Source of the DNA: Acidobacteriota bacterium
Lineage (GTDB): Bacteria > Acidobacteriota > UBA4820 > DSQY01
NCBI GenBank assembly: GCA_040752915.1
Contig: JBFMHB010000022.1
Location: 1-43,528, forward strand
Direction: 5' to 3'
Length of the DNA stretch: 43,528 nt
Part shown: positions 16,997 through 25,319 of the stretch, piece by piece
How the letters are laid out: every line of letters starts with the position of its first letter
Numbering within the stretch: position 1 is the first letter of the stretch
Made by a program: the position numbers and the translations under genes
The notes under the pieces: model-generated
Database searches by the model: none
Seen by the model: only the letters and a program-made list of their open reading frames with translations
What the model was told of the DNA's origin: nothing

Positions 16997-17971
16997 GTGA
17001 GCCTCAAGCCCTGGATCGACCTGGTCAGACCCTTCACGCTCCTCCCCCCTCTCCTGGGGATCCTCTCGGGATCGGCCTGCGCCTGGGGCGGAGCGCACAA
17101 CCCATACGCCTCCTTTACCCGGGATCTCTTCTGGACCCTCCTCGTGGCTTCCCTCTGCGCCTCCCTCATGAACGCCGCGTCCAACATCATCAACCAGGTC
17201 TACGACCTCGAGATCGACCGCGTCAACAAACCCTCTCGCCCGCTCTGCACGGGCCAGGTGACGGTTCGCCAGGCCCTCTGGGTCTCCTGGGTGATGTACG
17301 TCCTCTCTCTCGTCCCCATCTGGTGGGTGGTCCCGCCGCCCCACAATTCGGGGTTCTGGGCCCGCACTACGGCGCCGTGGCACGCCCACGCCTGTTTCTG
17401 GATTTACCTCGCGGGCCTTCTGTGCACCTACATTTACAGCGCACCGGGCCTTGGGCGCACGAAGCGCCTGGGCATCTGGGCCAACGTCACCATCGCGGTG
17501 GCCCGGGGGGAACTCCTCAAGGTGGCGGGGTGGGCCATGGTGGCCTCCGCGGCCGTCTGGGAACCCTGGTACCTCGGTGCGGTCTTTTTCCTGTTTCTTC
17601 TGGGGGCCTCGTCCACCAAGGACTTCTCCGACATGGAGGGCGACCGCTTGGGGGGATGCCGGACCCTCCCCATCGTCTACGGTCCGCGAAAGGCCGCGTG
17701 GATGATCGCCCCTTCCTTCGTCCTCCCCTGGCTCCTCTTTCCCCTCGGGCTCGTCCTGCCCGCGCCCGGAGGCGGCCGCCTCTTGACCGGATCCCCAGCC
17801 CTGCTCCTGGCCCTCTCCGTCGCCCTGGTGGCCTGGGGCGGAAGGACCGTGTACCTGATCCTCAGGAATCCTGACGAACTCGCCTTCACCGAGAACCACC
17901 CCTCCTGGACCGAGATGTACGCGATGATGATGGCGGCCCAGGTCGGCCTGGGGCTGGCCTACCTGCTTTGA
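16997..17971 (+). CDS. UbiA-superfamily prenyltransferase
   Basis: An integral-membrane enzyme of 324 residues that transfers a prenyl chain from a prenyl diphosphate to an acceptor. Both Asp-rich metal motifs are present: NQVYDLEID (66-74), followed by RVNKPSRPL, and DFSDMEGD (209-216). The first motif resembles homogentisate phytyltransferase/chlorophyll-synthase-type members more than UbiA or CyoE, but the acceptor is unknown. GTG 16997 is preferred to ATG 16979 because GGAGGT (16985-16990) lies 6 nt ahead of it. It begins 4 nt after the kinase fusion, so the two are almost certainly co-translated; the shared substrate logic is inference. Confidence 0.85.
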   Translation: MSLKPWIDLVRPFTLLPPLLGILSGSACAWGGAHNPYASFTRDLFWTLLVASLCASLMNAASNIINQVYDLEIDRVNKPSRPLCTGQVTVRQALWVSWVMYVLSLVPIWWVVPPPHNSGFWARTTAPWHAHACFWIYLAGLLCTYIYSAPGLGRTKRLGIWANVTIAVARGELLKVAGWAMVASAAVWEPWYLGAVFFLFLLGASSTKDFSDMEGDRLGGCRTLPIVYGPRKAAWMIAPSFVLPWLLFPLGLVLPAPGGGRLLTGSPALLLALSVALVAWGGRTVYLILRNPDELAFTENHPSWTEMYAMMMAAQVGLGLAYLL

Positions 17972-18049
17972 GGTGCGGGACCGAATCCGGCCGGGAGTCA
18001 CGGCATAACGGCGGGCGGGCCGGGTTATACTCTGTTCAAGGAGATTGGA

Positions 18050-18484
18050 ATGGCCGAGGTCCATGACAAGAAGAGCGCCTACCCGTGGAAGGCGGTGGCC
18101 GTGGCGGCGGCCCTGATCGTCCCCGCCGTTCTGACTTTCCTTTTCTGGAGGACGACGCCCACGGTAGGGGGGTGGAGCGACGCCCCCCGACCGGAGCCGC
18201 TCGCCCCCTCCCACCCGGCCGCCGCCGCCACTCCTTCGGTAACGGACCCGAAGAAGATCTACGACGAAAACTGCGCCGTCTGCCACGGCGCGAACCTCGA
18301 GGGATCGGGGACCGTGCCGGCGCTTGCGCGTCCGAACTGGCCCTTCCACGAGAACCCCGACCAGCTCCTGAAGGTCATTCACGAGGGCAAGGGCCTCACC
18401 ATGCCGGGCTTCCGGGGACGTTTGTCCAACCAGCAAATTGAAGCGCTGATCGAGTACCTTCAGGAATCCAACCGCCGGCGGTGA
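18050..18484 (+). CDS. Membrane-anchored class I cytochrome c
   Basis: A 144-residue electron carrier facing the periplasm. An uncleaved N-terminal anchor (about 14-33) and a Pro/Ala-rich linker precede one haem domain with CAVCH (75-79) and a probable axial Met at TMPGF (Met118). The ATG follows AAGGAG (5-6 nt spacing) and a -10-like TATACT lies at 18026-18031, so it may have its own promoter although it follows the prenyltransferase by 78 nt. A partner oxidase or reductase is not in the window. It ends the rightward run before a convergent gene. Confidence 0.9.
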   Translation: MAEVHDKKSAYPWKAVAVAAALIVPAVLTFLFWRTTPTVGGWSDAPRPEPLAPSHPAAAATPSVTDPKKIYDENCAVCHGANLEGSGTVPALARPNWPFHENPDQLLKVIHEGKGLTMPGFRGRLSNQQIEALIEYLQESNRRR

Positions 18485-18523
18485 CGCGGGCGAAGGGTTT
18501 CGAGGGAGACCCTCCCGACTTCC

Positions 18524-18544
18524 AAAGCCCCACCGGGGCCTTTT
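18524..18544. terminator. Bidirectional intrinsic terminator
   Basis: GCCCC-ACC-GGGGC (18527-18539) is flanked by AAA on the left and TTTT on the right. It sits in the 64-bp gap between the convergent cytochrome c and permease genes and could end both transcripts, although the stem is short. Confidence 0.6.
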
Positions 18545-18548
18545 CTGG

Positions 18549-20153
18549 TCACGCGCCCGAGGCGGTTTCCCCGTTGAGGAAGCTGTGGCGGAAGCCGTAC
18601 GCCCCGTAGAGCGCGAGGCCCAGCAACAGCCAAATCAGGAACCTCACCCAGGCCGATGCCGGCAGGCTCGCCATGAGGTACAGACACAAGATGATTCCCG
18701 TCAAGGGCAGGGGCTGGTTTCGGAAGACGGCGTACAGGATGGCGAGGACCGCAAGCAACGCCCCCTTGAAGAGCCAGGTGAACCAGGCCGGAGCGCCCTC
18801 CGCGAACAGGGCCCCCTCCAGGACTCTGGGCGCGTGAATCGGCAGGAAGGCCACGGCCGCCAGGAGCGCCGCGCCCAGGCAAAGGGAGAGCCACGGCCCG
18901 CCCGGCACCTGGAAAGGCCGGTGTATTTCCGGGCGGCTCCTTCTCAAGACAATGACCCCCCCGCACACAATGCAGAAGGCGAAAAGTGTCCCGATCGAGC
19001 AGAGTTCGGAGGACACGTTGATGGGCGTCACCGCCGCGGCGATCGCCACGATCAGGCCCGTGCCAAGGGTCGTCAGGTGGGGCGTGCCGTATCGCGGGTG
19101 CACCCTGGACAGACCGGGAGGCAGGAGGCCGTCCCGGGACATGGCGAACAGGATCCGAGGCTGTCCCATGAGGAGCACCAGCAGGACGCTGGTGATCCCC
19201 GCCAGCGCCCCCACGCTGATCAGCGCGCTGGCCCAGGGCATGTGCAGGGTGTTGAGGACGAGGGCGATGGGATCGGCCACCCCGAGCTGGGAGTAGGGAA
19301 CCACGCCCGTCATGATGGCGGCGACGGCGATGTAGAGGACCGTGGCGATGAGGAGCGAAGCCATGATCCCCCTGGGCAGGTCCCTCTGGGGATTCCTGGC
19401 CTCCTCCGCCGTCGTGGAAACGGCGTCGAAGCCCACATAGGCCAGAAAGACGATGGCCGCGGCCGTCATGACGCCCGAAAACCCGAAGGGCATGAACGGT
19501 CTCCAATTGGCTGGATTCACGTGCCACGCCGTGGCGAGGATGAAGAAGAGGATCACGGAGACCTTCAGGACGACGATGGCGAGGTTGACCCGGGAACTCT
19601 CCTTGATGCCCCGCACCAGGAGCCACGTGATGAAGAGGACGATCAGCACGGCCGGAAGGTTGATCAGGCCTGGGTTCGGATCCCAGGGGGAAGCCGTCCA
19701 AACCCGGGGCAGGAGGTCGGCGCCGCCGCCCAGGGTCATGTTGAGCAGGTTCACGAAGTAGGCGGACCACCCCGTGGAGACCAGGATCGCCGCCACCATG
19801 TACTCGAGAATGAGGTCCCACCCGATGACCCAGGCCGGGAATTCGCCCAGGGTTGCGTAGCCGTAGGTGTAGGCGCTCCCCGAAACCGGGATCATGGCCG
19901 CCAGTTCGGCGTAGCAGAAGGCCGAGCAGGCGCAGGCCGCCGCGGCGATGGCGAAGGACAGGACAATGCCGGGACCGGCGTTGTGCGCGGCCTGGACGCC
20001 CGGCAGGACGAAGATCCCAACGCCGATGATGCAGCCGATGCCGATGGCGGTCAGGTCCCACGCCGAGAGCACCTTGCGTAGCCGCCGGCCCTCCACGTCC
20101 GTGTCCATGAGCAGACGAGATAGCGACTTGGTCCTCATCAGCCGAGATGACAT
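18549..20153 (-). CDS. APC-family amino acid permease (CAT-like)
   Basis: A 534-residue secondary transporter with about 12-14 membrane segments. The APC signature is clear: AIGIGCIIGVGIFVLPG in helix 1, CYAELAAMIPVSGSAYTYGY in helix 3, and FLAYVGFDAVSTTAEEARNPQRDLP in helix 6. The N-terminal context (KVLSAWDLTAIGIG) and the extended C-terminal helices resemble cationic amino acid transporters, but substrate cannot be assigned. The start at 20153 has GGAGGGGG just upstream; a longer frame to 20225 exists without support. It is the last gene of the leftward run pepE-NRDE-exonuclease-permease, 97 bp after the exonuclease. Confidence 0.9.
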   Translation of the reverse strand: MSSRLMRTKSLSRLLMDTDVEGRRLRKVLSAWDLTAIGIGCIIGVGIFVLPGVQAAHNAGPGIVLSFAIAAAACACSAFCYAELAAMIPVSGSAYTYGYATLGEFPAWVIGWDLILEYMVAAILVSTGWSAYFVNLLNMTLGGGADLLPRVWTASPWDPNPGLINLPAVLIVLFITWLLVRGIKESSRVNLAIVVLKVSVILFFILATAWHVNPANWRPFMPFGFSGVMTAAAIVFLAYVGFDAVSTTAEEARNPQRDLPRGIMASLLIATVLYIAVAAIMTGVVPYSQLGVADPIALVLNTLHMPWASALISVGALAGITSVLLVLLMGQPRILFAMSRDGLLPPGLSRVHPRYGTPHLTTLGTGLIVAIAAAVTPINVSSELCSIGTLFAFCIVCGGVIVLRRSRPEIHRPFQVPGGPWLSLCLGAALLAAVAFLPIHAPRVLEGALFAEGAPAWFTWLFKGALLAVLAILYAVFRNQPLPLTGIILCLYLMASLPASAWVRFLIWLLLGLALYGAYGFRHSFLNGETASGA

Positions 20154-20250
20154 CTCCCCCCTCCTGGCTCTTTCCCCGGACGGACACCCGGCATCATTAT
20201 GGGACAAGAAGGCGGCGCCGGCCAAGACGGCGGGCGCGCCCCACCGCGTC

Positions 20251-20877
20251 TCACTCGGGACGGGGGCCTTCCTCGGCCAGGGGAACCGCGGGGAGGCGCC
20301 GCAGGGCCTCGTACAGGGCGAATCCGATCCACGCGTCGGTGGCCGCGTACGTGATCTGGGAGGGGGTCAGCACATCCCGAGCCCAGTTCGAAGTCCGCTG
20401 CCCCTTGGCGATTCGGAGACCAAGGACTTCCGCGGCCAGTCCCCGCAAACCCCGGGCCTTCAAGCCCGCCCGCTCGGCCAGGTCCCCCAGCTCCACGAAG
20501 CCGCCCGGCTGAAAGTAGGAGAAGGCCTGCAGGTCCAGCACGTCGCGTCCCACGGCGACCCCCGCCTTGACCACCGAGGCGTCGGCCAGGAGCGCCTTGA
20601 GACCCTCTGGAAAACCGATGCGCCCCAGTTGGAAGAGAACGGCGAGGTCCGAGCACGCAAGCTGGACGAGCGCAGGTGGATAAGCCACTCCCCTGCGGAA
20701 GGACGGCCGAGTCTCCGTGTCGAAACCGAGGACAGGCTTCCCCCCAAGCCGAGCCAGGGCGGCCTCGACCTCCTCATCGCGCTGCACGACGAGAACCTCG
20801 CCTTCCCAGCGTCCGGGCGGCAGGTCGTCGGGCGCGGATTCTGCGAACGCCGTCGGATTCACGGAGTCGGCGCTCAT
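20251..20877 (-). CDS. RNase D-like 3'-5' exonuclease (DEDDy)
   Basis: A 208-residue single-domain nuclease. The DEDDy catalytic set is complete: Asp53 and Glu55 in GFDTETRP, Asp112 in VGRDVLDLQ, and Tyr177/Asp181 in ITYAATDAW. It lacks the HRDC domains of full-length RNase D (about 375 residues), so it is one of the short exonucleases of unknown RNA or DNA substrate. The ATG overlaps the stop of the NRDE gene (ATGA), showing translational coupling. Confidence 0.88.
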   Translation of the reverse strand: MSADSVNPTAFAESAPDDLPPGRWEGEVLVVQRDEEVEAALARLGGKPVLGFDTETRPSFRRGVAYPPALVQLACSDLAVLFQLGRIGFPEGLKALLADASVVKAGVAVGRDVLDLQAFSYFQPGGFVELGDLAERAGLKARGLRGLAAEVLGLRIAKGQRTSNWARDVLTPSQITYAATDAWIGFALYEALRRLPAVPLAEEGPRPE

Positions 20878-21644
20878 GAGAGCTCCAGGCGGAAGGAGTA
20901 CCGGACCACTCCGCCCCCCTCGGACCCGGGATCCCTTTGAAGCTCGGCCCAGGACACGGCGCCCGCCGAGGTCCACAGGACCGCGGTGGAGGAGCGGGTT
21001 CCGTAGGCCGCCGTCCTCGTGAGGATGGGGGAGAGGAGCCGCTCCGCTTCCATGCCGACCCCCGTGTCCGGCAGGGCGTCATCGGGGGCGGGGCGGTCGT
21101 CCGACAGAAGGTCAAGCAGGTCGTCGGGCGCGGGGACGCGCTCGTCAAGAAGCCGGCGCAGGGCCCTCGTGCCGGCTTCCGTCTTCGGCCAGGGTTCGTC
21201 CAGCACCCCGTTGCTGAATCCCCACACCCCCGGCTCAAGCCGACGCAACCCGCTTGCCTGGTTCGAAAGCGCCAGCAGGTCCTGACCGTCAAAGAGGAGG
21301 AGGTTGAAAGCCGGATACCGGTCCGCTTCGGCCTGCAGGCGAAGGGCGTAGGCCTCGGCGGTTTGGCGGGACAGGAGGAAATCCCGCACGAGGTGGCCGC
21401 GAGACGGCGCCCCCGGCACGACGGCGCCCCGGCCGCGCACGTTCGTGACGGCGGCCAGCCGACCTTCCCGGGCCACGCCCAGCCAGGTTCCCCCCTCCCT
21501 GAGGTCTCGCCCAGCCAGCAGGTTCGGCGCATCGGGCCACCACCCCGAAACCGCCGTGGGGCGGTCGTAGGCCTCGTCGCGGTTGGCCGCCACGACGAGT
21601 TCGAGCCCCGGGCGCGCTTTCCATCCGATGAGGACCAGGCACAT
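20874..21644 (-). CDS. NRDE-family protein (TANGO2 homologue)
   Basis: A 256-residue protein beginning MCLVLIGW, with the family motif ANRDE (19-23) that names it, then RPT, GGTWLGV, AAVTNVR and GVWGFSNG. Cys2 is positioned as in the Ntn-hydrolase-like TANGO2 family. Human and yeast relatives have been linked to haem or lipid handling, but no bacterial function is established. It starts 6 nt after pepE and overlaps the exonuclease gene. Confidence 0.88.
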   Translation of the reverse strand: MCLVLIGWKARPGLELVVAANRDEAYDRPTAVSGWWPDAPNLLAGRDLREGGTWLGVAREGRLAAVTNVRGRGAVVPGAPSRGHLVRDFLLSRQTAEAYALRLQAEADRYPAFNLLLFDGQDLLALSNQASGLRRLEPGVWGFSNGVLDEPWPKTEAGTRALRRLLDERVPAPDDLLDLLSDDRPAPDDALPDTGVGMEAERLLSPILTRTAAYGTRSSTAVLWTSAGAVSWAELQRDPGSEGGGVVRYSFRLELS

Positions 21645-21650
21645 GGGGCG

Positions 21651-22364
21651 TCAGCCGAGGAGTCCGTCGAGGGACGACCCCGGGGGGACCTCCGCCGGAT
21701 CCTCGCCCTTCCGGAAGATCCTGGCCGGTCGGTCGCCCAGGAGGACCAAAGAGGACCCTTCGCGACGGAGAAGGCTGCTTTCCCTCAGACCGACCACGAC
21801 GACCCCCGGATTGGCTTCCAGAAATTCGAGGATCCTTTCCTCCCGAGTCTCGCCGCCATGCCCCGGGAGAGTCGCGTCCGTGTAGTGGGGATTGATCTGG
21901 AAAGGAACCAGGCCCAGCGCGGAGAGGCCGCCCGTTTCCACGATGGGCATGTCGTTCGTCGTCCGAATCGAAGGGCAGGCCACGTTGGCCCCGGCGCTCC
22001 ATCCCACGTAGGGCATTCCCGCGGCCGCCCGCTCCGCGATGGCCTTCCCCAAACCCGTTTCGCGAAGGTGCCTGAGGAGGTGGAAGGTGTTGCCTCCTCC
22101 GACGGCCACCGCATCGGCCCGGGCCAGTTCCTCCAGCGGGCTTTTCACCTCGTGGGCGGACACGACCTCCGCTCCGACCGCCGCGAATCGGTCCCTGACC
22201 TTGGACGCGTAGTCGTCCCAGTGGATGCGTACCCCCGCGAAGGGTACGAAGAACACGCGCCGGGAACCTGCCAGGAAGGACCGGAGGTGCGCCTCCGGCC
22301 AACCGAGGTACGGCTCCCCCGGGTTCGTCGAATTGCTAAGAAGGAGAAGCCGGATGGGCGCCAC
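21651..22364 (-). CDS. pepE: Dipeptidase E (peptidase family S51)
   Basis: Cytoplasmic Asp-X dipeptidase. The 237-residue sequence closely follows E. coli PepE: GGGNTFHLL (89-97), the nucleophile elbow GWSAGANVACPSI with Ser123, TTNDMPI with Asp138, and INPHYTD with His160. The 15- and 22-residue spacings of this triad equal those of E. coli Ser120/Asp135/His157. It starts with GTG, with GGAGG about 5 nt ahead and a -10-like TATACT on the minus strand near 22384-22389. First gene of the leftward run; together with the peptide importer it suggests peptide use. Confidence 0.94.
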   Translation of the reverse strand: MAPIRLLLLSNSTNPGEPYLGWPEAHLRSFLAGSRRVFFVPFAGVRIHWDDYASKVRDRFAAVGAEVVSAHEVKSPLEELARADAVAVGGGNTFHLLRHLRETGLGKAIAERAAAGMPYVGWSAGANVACPSIRTTNDMPIVETGGLSALGLVPFQINPHYTDATLPGHGGETREERILEFLEANPGVVVVGLRESSLLRREGSSLVLLGDRPARIFRKGEDPAEVPPGSSLDGLLG

Positions 22365-22479
22365 GATGCCTCCAGGCGGCGTAGTATATCAGACGGCCGC
22401 CCCCGCATGTTGAAACCAAGCGGAAAAACGGACGTATGACTCCGAAGGACACCTCCGGAACCCACAGGACTCCCCCTTC

Positions 22480-22502
22480 CCGCCCTTCGGGGCGGTTTTT
22501 TT
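22480..22502 (+). terminator. Perfect intrinsic terminator with no gene ahead of it
   Basis: CCGCCC-TTCG-GGGCGG (22480-22495) followed by seven T (22496-22502): a six-pair stem with the very stable UUCG tetraloop and a U tract. On the + strand nothing is encoded between pepE (which points left) and this hairpin, so it must serve a short non-coding transcript or act as an attenuator of the gene at 22613. Confidence 0.8.
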
Positions 22503-22612
22503 CGGACTGGCCAGAGGCCGTGCGGCTCCGAAGCGTGGCTTGCTCGGACGGCCGTCGTCCCATTGTATAGTATGGGCCACGGGCCGAGTGGGGCCCCGCG
22601 GGAGAAGTCGCC

Positions 22613-24247
22613 ATGTCGCGCACCTTTACGATCCTGTTCGTGGACGACGACATCGGGGAGATTCAGGACGTTGTGGGCGAGTACTTTTCCCGGTCTCGCC
22701 CCGAATGGCGCTGCGCCTTTGCGGACTCGATGGAACGGGCGCGCGAAGCCCTGCTTGCGGAGTCGCCGGACGCCGTGGTGCTGGATCTGGAGCTTTCCCC
22801 GGGCGGCCGGGAGGGACTCGACCTCCTCTACCACGTCCGCAGGCACTCGCCGACCGTTCCCATCATCGTTCTCACCGACATCCGCGACGCCCAGGTCCTG
22901 CGGGACGCGTTCCTCACCGAGAAGGTCTCCGAGGACCTCACGGTGGAGGACGTGGATCCGGAGGCCTTCCTCTTCAAGGAGGAGATCCTCGCGAGCCAGC
23001 GCCTGGACGTCCTGGAGTGGAAGATCGCGAGGGGCCTCCACAAATACGGACGGGTGGCGAACGACACGGGCATCCTCATCACCCACGGCACCGACACGAT
23101 GGCTTGGGGCCTCTGCTACCTCCGCTACGCTCTCAAGGGCCTTCGGGCCAACGTGGCCGTGACGGGCTCCCAGGTCCCGCTCGAGGGATACTTCTCCAGC
23201 TCCGACGCACTCGGCAATTTGAAGACCGCCCTGTACCTCCTCAACCGTCTGAGGCCGGCCCACCTCTTCGCCGTGTTCAACAACGGACAGCGCGTCTTCT
23301 CCGGACGGCTGACCAAGTACCGGAAGTGGGACACGGACGCCTTCGAGGGCCGCCTGGCGGCCAGCGCCAGCCCCGATGGGATCACCTCGGTCCGGAAGGA
23401 CTGGGTCTTCATCCCCTACCCGGACCAGCGGCTCCAGGACCTTCACCTGATCCGGACGGGAGGGACCATCGAGTCCCAACGATCGCCCCATGAGTTCGGG
23501 GCGCTCAAGCCCACGGGCGACTTTGTCTGGAAATACCTCAACGACCCCCTTTCGGGGTTCTTCGTCAATCCGCACCGCCACGACCTTTTCTCTCTGGACT
23601 CCTCCAACCTCTCTTACGAGCATTGGGCCCGAATCGCGATGGAGGTCCAACGGATCGGCGTGGCGACGGCCGACACCCGCTTTGACCCGTCGGTGAAGCC
23701 CGTGTTCGCGAACCCCGTCTTCACGACGCAGGATTACGCCGCCCAGTTCGGGGCCTGCGGGAAGGGCGCCGTCTTCTGCGGGTACGGAGGGGGGAACGCC
23801 AACATCCTGGATGCCTCCGGCCACTCGGTCCTCCCCGCCCTCAGGGACGCCGTGGAATCGGGGAAATTCGTGGCCGTCACCTCTCAGGTTCCCCTCGAAC
23901 CCTACGATGCGGATTACGAAACGGGCCTCACCCTTCTGGAGGCAGGCGGGGTTCCTTGCGGCGATCTGCCCCTGGCCGACGCGCAGTTGAAGCTCAGCTA
24001 CATCCTTGGCCACGAGGAGGAACTCCGGACGGTGGCCGCGGAGGCGGGCCTCTCCCCGCGGTTCCTGGCCACGGCGGCTTTCCTGTCCGGCGTGTCCATG
24101 CGCCGGGCCTACAGCATGGAACTGTTCTGCAGACTGCTCGAAAAGAGGGGGACGCCCCTGCGCATCCACCCGGAGGACCCCTTCGTGGCCCGGCCCTTCG
24201 AGGCGGGCCTGCGGGCCGTGGTTCAGGCTTGCCGGGACCCGAAGTAG
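22613..24247 (+). CDS. Response-regulator receiver fused to a circularly permuted type I asparaginase
   Basis: The 544-residue protein starts with a receiver domain (about 5-128) that keeps the phosphorylation set: Asp11-13, acceptor Asp58 in VVLDLE, Thr88 in VLTD and Lys122. The rest aligns with E. coli AnsA but in a different order: HGTDTM (158-163), TGSQVPL (184-190), FNNGQRVFSGRLTK with the catalytic Lys235, then RTGGTIESQRS (281-291), DSSNLSYEHWARIA (329-342), and last the C-domain (GYGGGNAN 390-397 onward). In AnsA the TGGTI and DSSD segments come first. All catalytic residues (Thr282, Ser330, Thr160, Asp161, Lys235) are kept, so activity is plausible, perhaps under phosphorylation control. 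A -10-like TATAGT lies at 22566-22571; GGAG precedes the ATG by about 9 nt. No histidine kinase is adjacent. Confidence 0.88.
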   Translation: MSRTFTILFVDDDIGEIQDVVGEYFSRSRPEWRCAFADSMERAREALLAESPDAVVLDLELSPGGREGLDLLYHVRRHSPTVPIIVLTDIRDAQVLRDAFLTEKVSEDLTVEDVDPEAFLFKEEILASQRLDVLEWKIARGLHKYGRVANDTGILITHGTDTMAWGLCYLRYALKGLRANVAVTGSQVPLEGYFSSSDALGNLKTALYLLNRLRPAHLFAVFNNGQRVFSGRLTKYRKWDTDAFEGRLAASASPDGITSVRKDWVFIPYPDQRLQDLHLIRTGGTIESQRSPHEFGALKPTGDFVWKYLNDPLSGFFVNPHRHDLFSLDSSNLSYEHWARIAMEVQRIGVATADTRFDPSVKPVFANPVFTTQDYAAQFGACGKGAVFCGYGGGNANILDASGHSVLPALRDAVESGKFVAVTSQVPLEPYDADYETGLTLLEAGGVPCGDLPLADAQLKLSYILGHEEELRTVAAEAGLSPRFLATAAFLSGVSMRRAYSMELFCRLLEKRGTPLRIHPEDPFVARPFEAGLRAVVQACRDPK

Positions 24248-24263
24248 CCGGCCTGGCCGGCGC

Positions 24264-25319
24264 CTACTCCCCCAACTCCTCCCGCTCCTGGGTGTTGAGC
24301 CGGGCCAGGGCCGAACGGTAGGGCCACTCCTCCAGAAACCCCTCCTCCCTGAGCAGGCCGAGCTTGGCGCGGTGGTATTCCCAGTAATCCTCGGCGTCCA
24401 GCGGCTCCACCCGGTCCGCCAGCTTGACGAGCCTGGCCAGCCAGGCGAGGACTTCCCTGCGCCGGCGCTGGTCCCACCAGGGGATCCCTGGCGTCTCCAC
24501 GGGCTCGGTCCCCGTCTCCACCGTCACGGACACCCTGAGGAGGGCCGCGGCGAGCAGCGAGGCGACGAGCCCCGCGGTGGACAAGCCCAGGAGCCAGACG
24601 ACGAGGGACCCCCCCGCCGCGCGGGCGAGCCAACCCGCGGGCGCCGCGCACAAGAAGCAGAGGACCGCCACGGAAAGGGGGACCCAGGGGATGCGCCAAC
24701 GAATGCCCACGGGGGCGCGCAGGGCCGTGAGGGCGTAAAAGTCCCGCCGGCCGAACCCCGCGGGGCCTTCCCTCGAAAAAACCACCCGGTCGTATAGAAA
24801 GACGCTCCTCCAAAGCGATCCGGCGGTCCGGATTCGGCACTCCCCGAGGTCCAGGGCCTCCAGCGTTCCCTGGAGGGGGAAGCGGGCCTTGGCGACGGCC
24901 TTCCACAGGTCCTCCAGGAACCGGTCCATCGTTCCGCCCCGGATTCCCCGCAGTTCGGCCAGCTCCAGCCCCTGAAAATCGAAAAGCCTCACCGTCCACC
25001 GGCGAAGCCCCGCCCAGAATAGGAACCAGGCGGCGGAAAGGACGACCCACACCGGCACGAAGGGCAGCCAGAAACCCTTGAGAACGAAGGGTGTGAGGAG
25101 GGAAACCGCCGTGGCGGCCACCAGGAGCAGTCCGTTCCGCAAGGGGAACGGCGCCCGGGCGAAGTGGTCCCAGATCTCGTCGTAGTAAATGAGGTCGGTG
25201 TGCACCTTGATCCCGGAGGCGAAGTCCTCCTTCTGCATCCCCTCTTCCAGGAGGGAGAAGACCGTCCAGAAGCCGGGCGGGCCGCTCTGTTCGTGACGGA
25301 TCAACCGATCAGCGCTCAT
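24264..25319 (-). CDS. Uncharacterised four-helix membrane protein downstream of lptE
   Basis: A 351-residue protein I do not recognise. It has a soluble N terminus (1-58), two membrane segments (about 61-80 and 84-104), a middle soluble region (105-208), two more segments (about 211-232 and 238-262), and a charged helical C terminus ending in many Glu/Arg. The start ATG overlaps the lptE end by 11 nt, with GGGGGG as ribosome binding site. Coupling to lptE may mean an envelope role, but nothing in the sequence proves it. It ends 16 bp from the convergent asparaginase gene; that gap is a GCCGG-CCTGG-CCGGC hairpin. Confidence 0.8.
   Translation of the reverse strand: MSADRLIRHEQSGPPGFWTVFSLLEEGMQKEDFASGIKVHTDLIYYDEIWDHFARAPFPLRNGLLLVAATAVSLLTPFVLKGFWLPFVPVWVVLSAAWFLFWAGLRRWTVRLFDFQGLELAELRGIRGGTMDRFLEDLWKAVAKARFPLQGTLEALDLGECRIRTAGSLWRSVFLYDRVVFSREGPAGFGRRDFYALTALRAPVGIRWRIPWVPLSVAVLCFLCAAPAGWLARAAGGSLVVWLLGLSTAGLVASLLAAALLRVSVTVETGTEPVETPGIPWWDQRRRREVLAWLARLVKLADRVEPLDAEDYWEYHRAKLGLLREEGFLEEWPYRSALARLNTQEREELGE

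Noticed and set aside
16997-17971. Haem O synthase (CyoE) because a cytochrome c gene follows
   Set aside because: The first Asp-rich motif and its context are unlike CyoE and no oxidase genes are present; linkage to the prenol kinase fusion explains it better.
18549-22364. A defence or toxin system built on the RNase D-like nuclease, NRDE protein and PepE
   Set aside because: All are common housekeeping families with intact ordinary motifs; nothing indicates an effector-immunity pair or a mobile element.
22407-22439. Ten-codon leader peptide before the orphan terminator
   Set aside because: No ribosome binding site and no run of regulatory codons, so a classical attenuator peptide is unsupported.
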